A stretch of 64,000 nucleotides of DNA from Pseudomonas sp. GD04091 (lineage in GTDB: Bacteria; Pseudomonadota; Gammaproteobacteria; Pseudomonadales; Pseudomonadaceae): the NCBI RefSeq assembly GCF_029836165.1, contig NZ_JAOEBG010000007.1, forward strand, positions 62,001 through 126,000, in the 5' to 3' direction. The notes under the pieces are model-generated. The model was not told the origin of the DNA, did no database searches, and saw only the letters and a program-made list of their open reading frames with translations. Position 1 is the stretch's first letter. Every line of letters starts with the position of its first letter. The position numbers and the translations under genes were made by a program. Positions 1-8,245 of the stretch are shown piece by piece.

Positions 1-1475
1 AAATCGGCCTCCTCCGAGCAGCCGAACGAGACCCGATCGGGGCGCGCGGCGGTCATGATCAGCGTGCGGTCGTCCTGAAGCGGGGCGATATAGCCGCCGG
101 AATAGCACGCAGAGATGACGATGATCTTGTCGCGGGCCTTGAGCGGCGCCAGGGCGCTGGCCAGCTCGGCGGCGGACAGGTCGGCCAGTTGCAGGCGTGG
201 CTGGTCGAGCACCAACTGGTGGTCATGGCTGCCATGGCTGGTCAGGTAGATGAACACCAGGTCCTCGGGGCCGCTGCGCTCGGCAAGGGTGCGGGCGGCG
301 CGGGTGAGGTTCTCGCGGGTGGCCATGGGGCGGTCGGCCATGTGGTCGCGGTGGTTGACCAGGGTCACCTGGCCATGGGCGCCGAAGCGCACCTTGAGCA
401 TGTTGCTGACATAGTCGGCCTCGCGCAAAAACACGCTCTGCTGGCCGTCGCCGGCCACCACCAGGCTGTACAGCTGTACCGGCGCAACCGAGCGGGGCAC
501 TTTGGCCAGGGCTTCATCCAGCAGCCTGCCCTGGTTGAGCAAGGCCAGGTCGAGCGGGTCGGGAAGCAGCTTGCCCCCGGCGTCGCGCACACGCACGCCA
601 TTGACCCAGGTACCGCTCTCGACCCGACCCTCCGGGTGGGTCAACCGGCCCTGGCCGTGGTAGGCGTCATCGGCGAAACCGCCGACATACTGGCTGCCGT
701 CGGCCAGCTGCAAGGTGCCGGCACCGGCGAAACGCCAGTCGCGGAAGCTGCCTTTGTAGCGACTGCCATCGCTGCCCAGCAGTTCGCCCTGGCCGCTCAG
801 CGAGCCGTCCTTGAACTCACCGATCCACACATCGCCGTCGGCATTCTCGTAACGACCGCGGCCTTCGAGGTGGTTGTCCTTGAATTCGCCGATGTACTGT
901 TCGCCGTCGATACTGTCGTAGGTGCCGGCGCCCTGCAGCTGGCCGTCGATGAAGTGGCCGCTGTACTGGTTGCCGCTGGTGTCGCTGCGTACACCGGCGC
1001 CGTTGGGCTTGCCCTTGGCGAACAGGCCCTGGTAGCGGCTGCCGTCGGCCAGTTCGAGCTGGCCCGCGCCTTCGTACTGGTCGTCCTTGAACTGGCCACG
1101 GTAGGTCTGGTCGTGCTGCTTGAGCGTGCCTTCGCCGTCTCGCCGGCCATGCTTGAAGGTGCCTGCATAGTGGCTGCCGGGGGTGGTCAGGTCACCCAGC
1201 CCCTGGAACAGGCCTGCGCTGAACTGGCCGCGGTAGACCTCGCCGTTGCTGCCATGCCATTCGCCCTGACCGTGCCATTGGCCATCCTTGAAGGCGCCGG
1301 CGTACCAGCTGCCGTTGGGATAGTCGATGCGCCCTTCGCCCTGCAGCAGGCCATCGACCACCTGGCCCCGGTAGCGGCCGCCATCGGGCAGCCGGGCATC
1401 CGGGGGCGACAGGGGCTCGCCCTCGCCACAGGCGGCGAGTAGCAGGATCAGGGTCAGCGGAAGCAGGGGGCGCAT
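1..1475 (-). CDS. MORN-repeat lipoprotein with C13/caspase-like peptidase domain (3' end beyond window)
   Basis: The gene starts at 1475 and runs off the left edge, so at least 491 residues are visible. It opens with a lipoprotein signal (MRPLLPLTLILLLAACGE, lipobox Cys16), so the mature protein should be lipid-anchored. Residues about 30-265 hold eight to ten MORN-type repeats of roughly 23 residues (Y-x-G-x-F-x-D-G-x-x-x-G-x-G). The part from about residue 300 resembles a C13-family caspase-like peptidase: His414 in LTSHGSHD and Cys457 in ISACYSGGYI have the order and spacing of the family's His-Cys dyad. A lipoprotein peptidase behind a MORN array suggests an envelope role, but no substrate can be named. 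The true C-terminus lies outside the window. Confidence 0.85.
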   Translation of the reverse strand, partial: MRPLLPLTLILLLAACGEGEPLSPPDARLPDGGRYRGQVVDGLLQGEGRIDYPNGSWYAGAFKDGQWHGQGEWHGSNGEVYRGQFSAGLFQGLGDLTTPGSHYAGTFKHGRRDGEGTLKQHDQTYRGQFKDDQYEGAGQLELADGSRYQGLFAKGKPNGAGVRSDTSGNQYSGHFIDGQLQGAGTYDSIDGEQYIGEFKDNHLEGRGRYENADGDVWIGEFKDGSLSGQGELLGSDGSRYKGSFRDWRFAGAGTLQLADGSQYVGGFADDAYHGQGRLTHPEGRVESGTWVNGVRVRDAGGKLLPDPLDLALLNQGRLLDEALAKVPRSVAPVQLYSLVVAGDGQQSVFLREADYVSNMLKVRFGAHGQVTLVNHRDHMADRPMATRENLTRAARTLAERSGPEDLVFIYLTSHGSHDHQLVLDQPRLQLADLSAAELASALAPLKARDKIIVISACYSGGYIAPLQDDRTLIMTAARPDRVSFGCSEEAD

Positions 1476-1544
1476 GGCGGGTTCCGGGCGAAACGATGCG
1501 CCGAGTATGCCGCAGAATGCGGGGAGCCGTGAATCGGGGTGCCC

Positions 1545-1574
1545 GTGGGAGCGGGCTTGTCTGATCGCTCCCAC
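1545..1574. repeat. REP-like hairpin
   Basis: Inverted repeat GTGGGAGCG / CGCTCCCAC with a 12-nt loop, in the 138-bp gap between the C13 lipoprotein gene and phaJ4. It carries the GTGGGAGCGGGCTTG core seen in other REP units of the window. No T-tract follows. Confidence 0.7.
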
Positions 1575-1613
1575 AGGGTTGGGGGAGACCCCACTAAGGT
1601 CGTGCCAGGGGCC

Positions 1614-2069
1614 TCAGACGAAACAGAGCGACAGCGGCTCAGCGATATAGGCGGGCTTTTCTTCGCCTTCGATCTCAAGGGTGACGGTCGCCTTGAGCAG
1701 CCATTGCCCCGGCTTCTTCTCGGTGGCGTCAGTCAGGTCGACTTTCAGCCGCACCTTGCTGTCGACCTTCACCGGCTGGATGAACCGCACGCTGTCCAGG
1801 CCGTAGTTGACCACCATCTTCAGCCCCTCGGGCAGCACGAGGATGTCTTCCATCAGCTTGGGGATCAGCGAAAGGGTCAGGAAGCCATGGGCGATGGTGG
1901 TGCCGAAGGGCGTTTTCTTGGCTTTCTCGGGATCGACATGGATGAACTGGAAATCGCCGGTGGCCTCGGCGAACAGGTTGATGCGTTGCTGATCGATCTT
2001 CAGCCAGGCGGAACGTCCCAGTTCCTTTCCAACGTACTGCGAAAGCTCTGTAACCGGTACATAGGGCAT
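1614..2069 (-). CDS. phaJ4: (R)-specific enoyl-CoA hydratase, MaoC/PhaJ family
   Basis: This 151-residue single hot-dog-fold hydratase should interconvert trans-2-enoyl-CoA and (R)-3-hydroxyacyl-CoA, feeding beta-oxidation intermediates into polyhydroxyalkanoate synthesis in the cytoplasm. The R-hydratase motif is visible as ATGDFQFIHVD followed by GTTIAHGFLTLSL, with the catalytic Asp and His. The start at 2069 (MPYVPVTELSQYV) is preferred over upstream in-frame starts because GGAGAG lies just before it. The gene is monocistronic and divergent from lrgAB. Its position beside lrgAB matches the phaJ4 locus known in Pseudomonas (PP_4817 / PA4015), which is why I use that symbol. Confidence 0.88.
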   Translation of the reverse strand: MPYVPVTELSQYVGKELGRSAWLKIDQQRINLFAEATGDFQFIHVDPEKAKKTPFGTTIAHGFLTLSLIPKLMEDILVLPEGLKMVVNYGLDSVRFIQPVKVDSKVRLKVDLTDATEKKPGQWLLKATVTLEIEGEEKPAYIAEPLSLCFV

Positions 2070-2186
2070 CGCGACTCTCCAGGTTGTCATTTGGTACGAA
2101 AGTGCAAGATCAGCACGGCGAACCGCCTCAGTCAAGTTGCCAGTCTTTCGCCGAATATCGCCTTATAGGCAGTTGCTTAGCGTGCT

Positions 2187-2192
2187 TATAAT
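2187..2192 (+). promoter_or_regulatory. Consensus -10 element upstream of lrgA
   Basis: Perfect TATAAT about 28 bp before the lrgA start, with no good -35 hexamer at 16-18 bp. Transcription would start near 2199, leaving a short leader that contains the GGAGG ribosome site at 2210-2214. Confidence 0.45.
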
Positions 2193-2219
2193 GGCCGCCA
2201 TGCTCTGAGGGAGGTGGTT

Positions 2220-2582
2220 ATGCTGTTGCGTGGTTTGACCTGGCTGGTGCTGTTCCAGTTGCTGGGGACGGCGATCAATCACCTGTTCCTGCCCATCCTG
2301 CCCGGGCCGATCATCGGCCTCTTGCTGTTGCTGGCCTTCCTGATGATCCGTGGCGAAGTCGGCAAGCCGCTCAACGAAGCCGCCGGCAGCCTGCTGCGCT
2401 ACCTGCCGTTGCTGCTGGTGCCGCCGGCGGTGGGGGTGATGGTCTACGCCAGGGACATCGCCGCGGACTTCTGGGCCATCGTCGGCGCGTTGCTGATCTC
2501 GTGCCTGGCCACCCTGGTGTTCGTCGGTGTATTGATGCAGAAACTCATCCACCGCCAGAGCAAGCGCGAGGAGCAGCCATGA
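2220..2582 (+). CDS. lrgA: CidA/LrgA family membrane protein
   Basis: A 120-residue, very hydrophobic protein with about four membrane segments and the family signature LPGPIIGLLLLL near residues 26-37. CidA/LrgA proteins are small holin-like inner-membrane proteins that work with LrgB/CidB; the pair has been linked to export of small metabolites such as pyruvate and to control of autolysis. The ATG at 2220 follows GGAGG at a good distance and is preferred over the GTG at 2214. The stop overlaps the start of the next gene (ATGA), so the two are translationally coupled. Confidence 0.85.
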   Translation: MLLRGLTWLVLFQLLGTAINHLFLPILPGPIIGLLLLLAFLMIRGEVGKPLNEAAGSLLRYLPLLLVPPAVGVMVYARDIAADFWAIVGALLISCLATLVFVGVLMQKLIHRQSKREEQP

Positions 2583-3295
2583 TCCTCGACTGGCATGGCG
2601 CCCTCGATGCGGTCATCCATCACCCGTTGTTCGGCATCGGCATCACCTTGGCCGCCTACCAGCTGGTGCTGGCCGCGTTCGAGAAGACTCGCTGGATCTT
2701 CCTGCAGCCAGTGCTGGTTTCGATGCTGCTGGTGATCGGCATCCTGTTGCTCTGCGGCATCGACTACGCCGAATACCGCAAGAGCACCGAGATCATGAAC
2801 ATCCTCCTGGGCCCGGCCACCGTGGCCCTGGCGGTGCCGTTGTACCTGAACCTGCGGCGCATCCGCCAACTGTTCTGGCCGACATTTACTACGCTGGTAG
2901 TCGGAGGCCTGTTCGCCACCGTGGCATGCCTGGCGCTGGGCTGGTGGTTTGGCGCCGAGCACATGATCCTGATGACCATGGCGCCGAAGTCGGTCACCTC
3001 GCCCATCGCCATGCTGGTGGCCGAGCAGATCGGTGGCGTGGCGGCGCTGGCGGCGGTGTTCGTGCTGATCACCGGGGTGATCGGGGCGATCTTCGGGCCG
3101 GCGCTGCTGACCCGCTGTGGCGTGCTCAGCCCCGAGGCGCGGGGCATGTCGCTGGGGGTGACCGCCCATGCGGTGGGCACCTCGGTGGCCCTGCAGGAAA
3201 GTGACGAATGCGGCGCCTTCGCCGCGCTGGCGATGAGCCTGATGGGGGTGGCCACGGCGGTGTTCCTGCCGTTGGCGGTCAGCCTGGTGGCTTGA
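2579..3295 (+). CDS. lrgB: LrgB/CidB family membrane protein
   Basis: A 238-residue multi-spanning inner-membrane protein matching the LrgB family. Typical stretches are LGPATVALAVPLY and, near the C-terminus, PEARGMSLGVTAHAVGTS. It is the expected partner of the preceding LrgA-like protein. The ATG at 2579 overlaps the lrgA stop codon by four bases, which fixes the start against longer in-frame extensions reading back through lrgA. A Lon-type substrate-binding protein follows 9 bp later. No LytTR or LysR regulator, often seen beside this pair in other bacteria, is present. Confidence 0.87.
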   Translation: MILDWHGALDAVIHHPLFGIGITLAAYQLVLAAFEKTRWIFLQPVLVSMLLVIGILLLCGIDYAEYRKSTEIMNILLGPATVALAVPLYLNLRRIRQLFWPTFTTLVVGGLFATVACLALGWWFGAEHMILMTMAPKSVTSPIAMLVAEQIGGVAALAAVFVLITGVIGAIFGPALLTRCGVLSPEARGMSLGVTAHAVGTSVALQESDECGAFAALAMSLMGVATAVFLPLAVSLVA

Positions 3296-3304
3296 GGACT
3301 GAAC

Positions 3305-3895
3305 ATGACGCTACCGCTGTTTCCCCTCAATACCGTGCTGTTTCCCGGGTGCCTGCTCGACTTGCAGATCTTCGAGGCGCGCTATCTGGACATGATCGGC
3401 CGCTGCATGAAACAAGGCGAAGGCTTTGGCGTGGTGTGCATCCTCGAAGGCGAGCAGGTGGGCAAGGCACCACCGGTGGTGGCCTCGGTTGGCTGCGAGG
3501 CGCTGATCCGCGACTTCGTGCAGCAGGACAACGGCCTGCTGGGCATTCGTGTCGAAGGCGTGCGGCGTTTTCGCGTCGAACGGACCGAGGTGCGCAAGGA
3601 TCAGCTGATGGTCGGCGAGGTGCAGTGGCTGCCGGAAACCGCGGACAGCCCGCTGGTGGAGCAGGACGACGACCTGCTGGCGTTGCTGCTGGCGCTGGGT
3701 GAGCACCCGATGGTGGAAGCGCTGGACATGCCGCGCGACGTGGACGGGCGGCAGTCGCTGGCCAACCAGCTGGCGTATCTGTTGCCGTTCATGGAGGAAG
3801 ACAAGCTCGATCTGCTCGCCATCGATTCGCCGCAACTGAGGTTGGAGGCGATCCAGGCACTGCTGGAGCGGATCCAGGGCGAGTTGTTCGCCTGA
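3305..3895 (+). CDS. Stand-alone Lon substrate-binding (LON N-terminal) domain protein
   Basis: A 196-residue protein consisting only of the Lon protease N-terminal substrate-binding domain. It opens with MTLPLFPLNTVLFPGCLLDL and IFEARYLDMI, both diagnostic, and has an alpha-helical C-terminus. The AAA+ ATPase and Ser-Lys protease domains are absent, so it cannot act as a protease although it is often annotated as a peptidase S16. GAGGA precedes the ATG. The gene lies 9 bp after lrgB and is probably cotranscribed with it. Its client or partner is unknown. Confidence 0.88.
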   Translation: MTLPLFPLNTVLFPGCLLDLQIFEARYLDMIGRCMKQGEGFGVVCILEGEQVGKAPPVVASVGCEALIRDFVQQDNGLLGIRVEGVRRFRVERTEVRKDQLMVGEVQWLPETADSPLVEQDDDLLALLLALGEHPMVEALDMPRDVDGRQSLANQLAYLLPFMEEDKLDLLAIDSPQLRLEAIQALLERIQGELFA

Positions 3896-3907
3896 CCATC
3901 TTGTATC

Positions 3908-3937
3908 GGCCCTTCGCGGGTGAACCCGCGAAGGGCC
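3908..3937. repeat. REP hairpin
   Basis: Perfect 13-bp inverted repeat GGCCCTTCGCGGG / CCCGCGAAGGGCC with a TGAA loop, between the convergent Lon-domain and DedA-PAP2 genes. It is the REP type with a CGCGGGT-AACCCGCG core and could stabilise or terminate both transcripts. Confidence 0.85.
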
Positions 3938-3949
3938 AGCAGGGCCAAC

Positions 3950-5266
3950 TCAATACTGGTAGCGCAGCAGCGCCGTGGGCAGCGCATGCAGGGCAAAGAA
4001 CGCCAGCAGCGCGACGCACGCCGGCAGCACCAGCCACCACACCCGCTGTGGCAGCGCCATGAGCGGCTGGCGATGCTGCACCAAGGTCAGGCTCAGCGCG
4101 CACACGCAGCTGGCCAGCAGCGCCCCGGCGAGAATATCGGTCGGCCAGTGCACGCCCAGGTACACCCGCGACAGTGCGATCGCCAGTGCCGGCAGGCAGC
4201 CGAGCAGTATCCAGGTCAGGCGCATGCGCGGTGGCTGGCTGCGCCCGGCCAGCACTGCCAGGACCAAAAAGAATGCAAACGACGCCGAACTGTGGCCGCT
4301 GGGCATGCTGTAGCTGGTGAGCGGATCGGCCAGCACCTCGGGGCGGGCACGGGCGAACAGCCATTTCAATGAGCCGTTGGCAAGCGCGGTACCGATCAGC
4401 GCCCCGCCGGCGAACACGGCATGACGCCATTGCCGGGCCAGCAGCAGGAGCCCGGTCAGCAGGCCACCGAGGAAGAACTGGGTGCGGAAATCGCCCAGCC
4501 GGGTGACCAGCACCACGGCACTGTCGATGGCCTGGTTGCGGTGTTCCTGCACCAGCGTCATGACGCCCTGGTCGAACTCGCTCAGGTAAGGCCAGCCAAG
4601 GAACAGCGCCGCCAGCGCCACGCCGCTCAGCGCGGCGATCAGCCGGGTACCGTGGCGCTGGTCGCGGATGCTGGTGCTCAGGCTCAAGCCGATCAGCACG
4701 GCCAGGGTGCCGGCGACGATCCCGGCATCCAGCCAGAAGCCTTCCGGCAGTGGCAGGCGCATGGCCGCTCCGGTGGCCCAGCCGGGCAGCAGGTAGGCCA
4801 CCGACCAGCCGGCACCCGCCACCAGGCTTACCGCGATGAAGCGCGGCAGCGGCATGTCGAACATGCCGGCGACCATCGGCAGCATGGGCCGCAGCGGGCC
4901 GATGAAGCGGCCGACCAGCAGGCTGGCGATGCCATAGCGCTGGAAGTACGCCTCGGCACTGCCGATCCACTCCGGGTGGCTGCGCAGCAGCGGCAGGCGC
5001 CGGATATTCTGGTGGAAGTACTTGCCGATGCCGTAGGAGATCGCGTCACCGAGCATCCCGCCGAGAAAGCCCAGCAGCAGGGTTTCGCCCAGGCTGAAGG
5101 TGCCGCTGCCAGCCAGCACGGCGACGGCGAACATCAGTACGGTGCCGGGCACGATGATGCCGGCGATGGCCAGGCATTCCACGCAGGCCACCACGAAGAT
5201 CGCCAGGCCCAGCCATTGTGGATTGGCGCCAAGCCAGGCAGTCAGGCTGTCGAGCCATTGACCCAT
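3950..5266 (-). CDS. DedA-PAP2 fusion membrane phosphatase
   Basis: A 438-residue inner-membrane protein. Residues about 1-200 match the DedA (SNARE-associated) family, including the GRFIGPLRPMLPMVAG stretch. Residues about 230-410 form a PAP2 lipid phosphatase with all three signature parts: KWLFARARP, YSMPSGHSS and SRVYLGVHWPTD. PAP2 enzymes dephosphorylate phosphatidic acid, phosphatidylglycerophosphate or undecaprenyl pyrophosphate. DedA proteins have been implicated in polyprenyl-phosphate and lipid flipping. Joining both in one chain suggests coupled lipid-carrier dephosphorylation and recycling, which is inference. The gene starts 3 bp after the mpg stop, so the two likely form an operon. 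Confidence 0.9.
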   Translation of the reverse strand: MGQWLDSLTAWLGANPQWLGLAIFVVACVECLAIAGIIVPGTVLMFAVAVLAGSGTFSLGETLLLGFLGGMLGDAISYGIGKYFHQNIRRLPLLRSHPEWIGSAEAYFQRYGIASLLVGRFIGPLRPMLPMVAGMFDMPLPRFIAVSLVAGAGWSVAYLLPGWATGAAMRLPLPEGFWLDAGIVAGTLAVLIGLSLSTSIRDQRHGTRLIAALSGVALAALFLGWPYLSEFDQGVMTLVQEHRNQAIDSAVVLVTRLGDFRTQFFLGGLLTGLLLLARQWRHAVFAGGALIGTALANGSLKWLFARARPEVLADPLTSYSMPSGHSSASFAFFLVLAVLAGRSQPPRMRLTWILLGCLPALAIALSRVYLGVHWPTDILAGALLASCVCALSLTLVQHRQPLMALPQRVWWLVLPACVALLAFFALHALPTALLRYQY

Positions 5267-5269
5267 GGT

Positions 5270-5962
5270 TCAGTTTCCTTGTTCGAGCATGAAGAAATCC
5301 CGTCCTTCGATCTGGCCGCGGCGTAGCGGGTTGCGGGTGCAGAAACGGGCGAATTCGGCGTCGACGAAGCGATAGGGCAGGTGTTCGTCGCGGCCATGGG
5401 GGATCCCCAGGCGAGTGGTCTGGATCACCCGTGGCACGGCAATGCCGCAGTCCTCGACGTACAGTCGCTCGGGATCGAAGCGTTGCGCATCCCAATGCGG
5501 CACCTTCAGGCCCATGGCCCGGCACAGCAGGGTCTGGCCGTTGCACAGGCGCTCGGGCGAGCGCAGACCGCCGCTGGCGTCAGGGTTGTTGAGCTGCATC
5601 CGGGCGAGGCAGTTGGCGTCGGAGATGGCATCGGTCCAAGGGTAGGCGGACTTGATCAGCACCGCGTTGCCCGGGCCTTGGGCGCTGAAGTTCAGCGAGT
5701 CACCCCCGCGGGCGTAATACATGTAGATGTGGCCACCATCGAGGAACAGCGCCTTGCGCTTCTCGGTGAAGCCGAGGGAGGCGTGGCTGCCCTTGTCGCT
5801 GAGGTAGTAGGCCTCGGTCTCGATGATCCGTGCCGCCAGCCAGAGATCACCGTGGCGATGGCGGATGACCTTGCCCAGCAGGTCGCGGGCAAGGGTCTGG
5901 GCGTCGCGGTCGAAGAAACTGTCGGGCAGGACGCGGGCCGGGCAGGGGGCGGGTTCGGACAT
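5270..5962 (-). CDS. mpg: DNA-3-methyladenine glycosylase (AAG/MPG family)
   Basis: A 230-residue base-excision repair glycosylase of the AAG fold that removes alkylated purines such as 3-methyladenine. The family core is clear: RDLLGKVIRH, then ARIIETEAYYLSDKGSHAS with the catalytic Glu, and HIYMYYARGGDSLNF. I chose the ATG at 5962 (MSEPAPCPARVLPDSFF). A GTG at 6028 is in frame but would add an unconserved N-terminus, and no strong ribosome site favours either. The DedA-PAP2 gene follows immediately. Another alkylation-related gene, the aidB homologue at 36200, is far away, so there is no repair cluster. Confidence 0.88.
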   Translation of the reverse strand: MSEPAPCPARVLPDSFFDRDAQTLARDLLGKVIRHRHGDLWLAARIIETEAYYLSDKGSHASLGFTEKRKALFLDGGHIYMYYARGGDSLNFSAQGPGNAVLIKSAYPWTDAISDANCLARMQLNNPDASGGLRSPERLCNGQTLLCRAMGLKVPHWDAQRFDPERLYVEDCGIAVPRVIQTTRLGIPHGRDEHLPYRFVDAEFARFCTRNPLRRGQIEGRDFFMLEQGN

Positions 5963-6042
5963 GCGGGCGGTTCGTGGTTGTCGAGGCGGCGATGATAGCA
6001 ACGAATGGCTTAATCGAGGCTGAATCACCAGACCGGTGTGTT

Positions 6043-6118
6043 GGCCTTTTCGCGGGTAAAGCCGCTCCCACAGGTCATGCGCAGAGCCTGTGGGAGCAGG
6101 TTTCCCTGCGAAAGGGCC
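6043..6118. repeat. Paired inverted REP elements
   Basis: Two REP units face each other: GGCCTTTTCGCGGGTAAAGC then GCTCCCACAGG, mirrored by CCTGTGGGAGC and a degenerate CCTGCGAAAGGGCC. They occupy the gap between the divergent mpg and proA genes. Confidence 0.8.
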
Positions 6119-6228
6119 GGATCAGGTGCAGGAAATGCCGATACGGGTGGTTACATCTTTCCTACACATTCCTTCAGCCATTTTCGACCATCCGCCACCC
6201 GCCGCTGGGCGTACCCGAGCGCGCCAGT

Positions 6229-6234
6229 TATAAT
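6229..6234 (+). promoter_or_regulatory. Consensus -10 element upstream of proA
   Basis: Perfect TATAAT 34 bp before the proA ATG. The -35 region at the right distance (TGGGCG) is poor, so activity would depend on the -10 or on an activator. Confidence 0.45.
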
Positions 6235-6268
6235 CAGCCGATTTCCCCTTCGCCAAGACACCGAGCCC

Positions 6269-7540
6269 ATGACTGAGTCCGTTCTTGACTACATGACCCG
6301 CCTGGGTCGCGCCGCCCGCGAGGCCTCGCGGGTGATCGGCCGCGCCAGCACCGCGCAGAAGAATCGCGCCCTGCAGGCCGCCGCTGACGCGCTGGACGCC
6401 GCCCGCGCCGAGCTCGCCGCAGCCAACGAACAGGACCTGGCCGGTGGTCGCAAGAACGGCCTGGAGCCGGCACTGCTCGAGCGCCTGGCGCTCACCCCGG
6501 CCCGCATCGACGGCATGATCACCGGCCTGCGTCAGGTGGCCAGCCTGCCGGACCCGGTAGGCGCCATCCGCGACATGAGCTACCGCCCATCGGGCATCCA
6601 GGTCGGCAAGATGCGTGTGCCGCTGGGCGTGATCGGGATCATCTACGAGTCGCGCCCCAACGTGACCATCGACGCCGCCAGCCTGTGCCTCAAGTCGGGC
6701 AACGCCACCATCTTGCGCGGCGGTTCCGAAGCCATTCATTCCAACCGAGCCATTGCTGCCTGCATCCAGCGCGGCCTGGCCGAGGCGGGCCTGCCGCCGG
6801 CGGTGGTGCAGGTGGTCGAGACCACCGATCGAGAAGCCGTGGGCGCGCTGATCAGCATGCCGGAGTTCGTCGACGTGATCGTCCCGCGTGGTGGCCGTGG
6901 CCTGATCGAGCGTATCAGCCGCGATGCCCGCGTACCGGTGATCAAGCACCTGGACGGCATCTGCCACGTGTTCGTCGACGAGCATGCCGATCTGGACAAG
7001 GCCTGGCGCGTCGCCTTCAACGCCAAGACCTATCGCTACGGCATCTGTGGCGCCATGGAAACGCTGCTGGTCGACCAGCGCGTGGCCGAGCGTTTCCTGC
7101 CGGAAATGGCCCGCCGCTTCCAGGAGAAGGGCGTCGAGCTGCGCGGCTGTGAGCGCACCTGCGCGATCATCGACGCCAAGCCGGCCAGCGAAGACGACTG
7201 GCACACCGAATACCTCGACGCGATCCTGTCGATCCGCGTCGTCGATGGCCTTGAGCAGGCCATCGAGCACATCAACCACTACGGTTCGCACCACACCGAT
7301 TCGATCATCACCGAGCACCAGGGCCAGGCCCGGCGTTTCATGGCCGAAGTCGATTCGGCGTCGGTCATGCTCAACACGCCGACCTGCTTCGCCGATGGCT
7401 TCGAATATGGCCTGGGCGCGGAGATCGGCATCTCCACCGACAAGCTGCACGCCCGTGGCCCGGTCGGCCTGGAAGGCCTGACCTGCGAGAAGTACGTGGT
7501 GATCGGTGACGGCCAGCTGCGCGGCCAGGAGCCGTGCTGA
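6269..7540 (+). CDS. proA: Glutamate-5-semialdehyde dehydrogenase (gamma-glutamyl phosphate reductase)
   Basis: This 423-residue cytoplasmic enzyme catalyses the NADPH-dependent reduction of gamma-glutamyl phosphate, the second step of proline synthesis. The aldehyde-dehydrogenase fold is recognisable from [35 protein letters not shown] and the catalytic Cys in [12 protein letters not shown]. The start at 6269 ([17 protein letters not shown]) gives the usual family length; upstream in-frame starts would read through the promoter and REP region. nadD begins one base after its stop, starting a long plus-strand run through to rlpA. proB is not adjacent. Confidence 0.96.
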   Translation: MTESVLDYMTRLGRAAREASRVIGRASTAQKNRALQAAADALDAARAELAAANEQDLAGGRKNGLEPALLERLALTPARIDGMITGLRQVASLPDPVGAIRDMSYRPSGIQVGKMRVPLGVIGIIYESRPNVTIDAASLCLKSGNATILRGGSEAIHSNRAIAACIQRGLAEAGLPPAVVQVVETTDREAVGALISMPEFVDVIVPRGGRGLIERISRDARVPVIKHLDGICHVFVDEHADLDKAWRVAFNAKTYRYGICGAMETLLVDQRVAERFLPEMARRFQEKGVELRGCERTCAIIDAKPASEDDWHTEYLDAILSIRVVDGLEQAIEHINHYGSHHTDSIITEHQGQARRFMAEVDSASVMLNTPTCFADGFEYGLGAEIGISTDKLHARGPVGLEGLTCEKYVVIGDGQLRGQEPC

Positions 7541-7541
7541 G

Positions 7542-8201
7542 TTGAGCAAGGCGGTGGCAGTCCGGCGCGTCGGCATTCTCGGCGGTACTTTCGACCCGGT
7601 GCATATCGGTCACCTGCGCAGCGCGCTGGAAGTGGCCGAGTTCATGCGCCTGGACGAACTGCGCCTGCTGCCCAACGCCCGCCCGCCGCACCGCGATACG
7701 CCGCAGGTGGCGGCGCAGGATCGCCTGGCGATGGTGCGCAGCGCCGTGCAGGGTGTCGAGCGCCTGAGCGTGGACGCCCGTGAGCTGGCCCGCGACAAGC
7801 CGTCGTACACCATCGACACGCTCGAATCGATCCGTGCCGAACTTAACGCGCACGACCAGTTGTTCCTGGTGCTGGGCTGGGACGCGTTCTGCGGCCTGCC
7901 CAGCTGGCATCGCTGGGAGGAACTGCTGCAACACTGTCACATCCTGGTGCTTCAACGCCCGGATGCCGACGTCGAACCCCCTGACGAGCTGCGCAACCTG
8001 CTGGCGGCGCGCTCGGAGAGCGATCCCACCGCCATGTCCGGCCCGGCGGGGCACATTTCGTTCGTCTGGCAGACGCCGCTTGCGGTGTCCGCCACGCAGA
8101 TCCGACAGCTGCTGGCCAGCGGCAGGTCGGTACGGTTCCTGGTGCCGGACGCAGTACTGGCCTACATCGAGGCGCACGATCTGTATCGTGCGTCCAATTG
8201 A
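7542..8201 (+). CDS. nadD: Nicotinate-nucleotide adenylyltransferase
   Basis: This 219-residue enzyme transfers AMP from ATP to nicotinate mononucleotide to make deamido-NAD. It carries the nucleotidyltransferase motif [13 protein letters not shown] near the N-terminus and the C-terminal signature [12 protein letters not shown]. The likely start is TTG at 7542, preceded by AGGAG at 7527-7531 and reading [21 protein letters not shown] at 7554 and an upstream in-frame ATG at 7506 inside proA are alternatives. The gene is tightly packed after proA and before rsfS, the usual Pseudomonas order. Confidence 0.92.
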   Translation: MSKAVAVRRVGILGGTFDPVHIGHLRSALEVAEFMRLDELRLLPNARPPHRDTPQVAAQDRLAMVRSAVQGVERLSVDARELARDKPSYTIDTLESIRAELNAHDQLFLVLGWDAFCGLPSWHRWEELLQHCHILVLQRPDADVEPPDELRNLLAARSESDPTAMSGPAGHISFVWQTPLAVSATQIRQLLASGRSVRFLVPDAVLAYIEAHDLYRASN

Positions 8202-8245
8202 CGGCGCCTGCGGGCGCCTCACTTAATGAGTTGAACGAGTTTTAT

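Noticed and set aside
3305..3895. A functional Lon-type protease
   Set aside because: Only the N-terminal substrate-binding domain is present. Walker motifs and the Ser-Lys dyad are absent.
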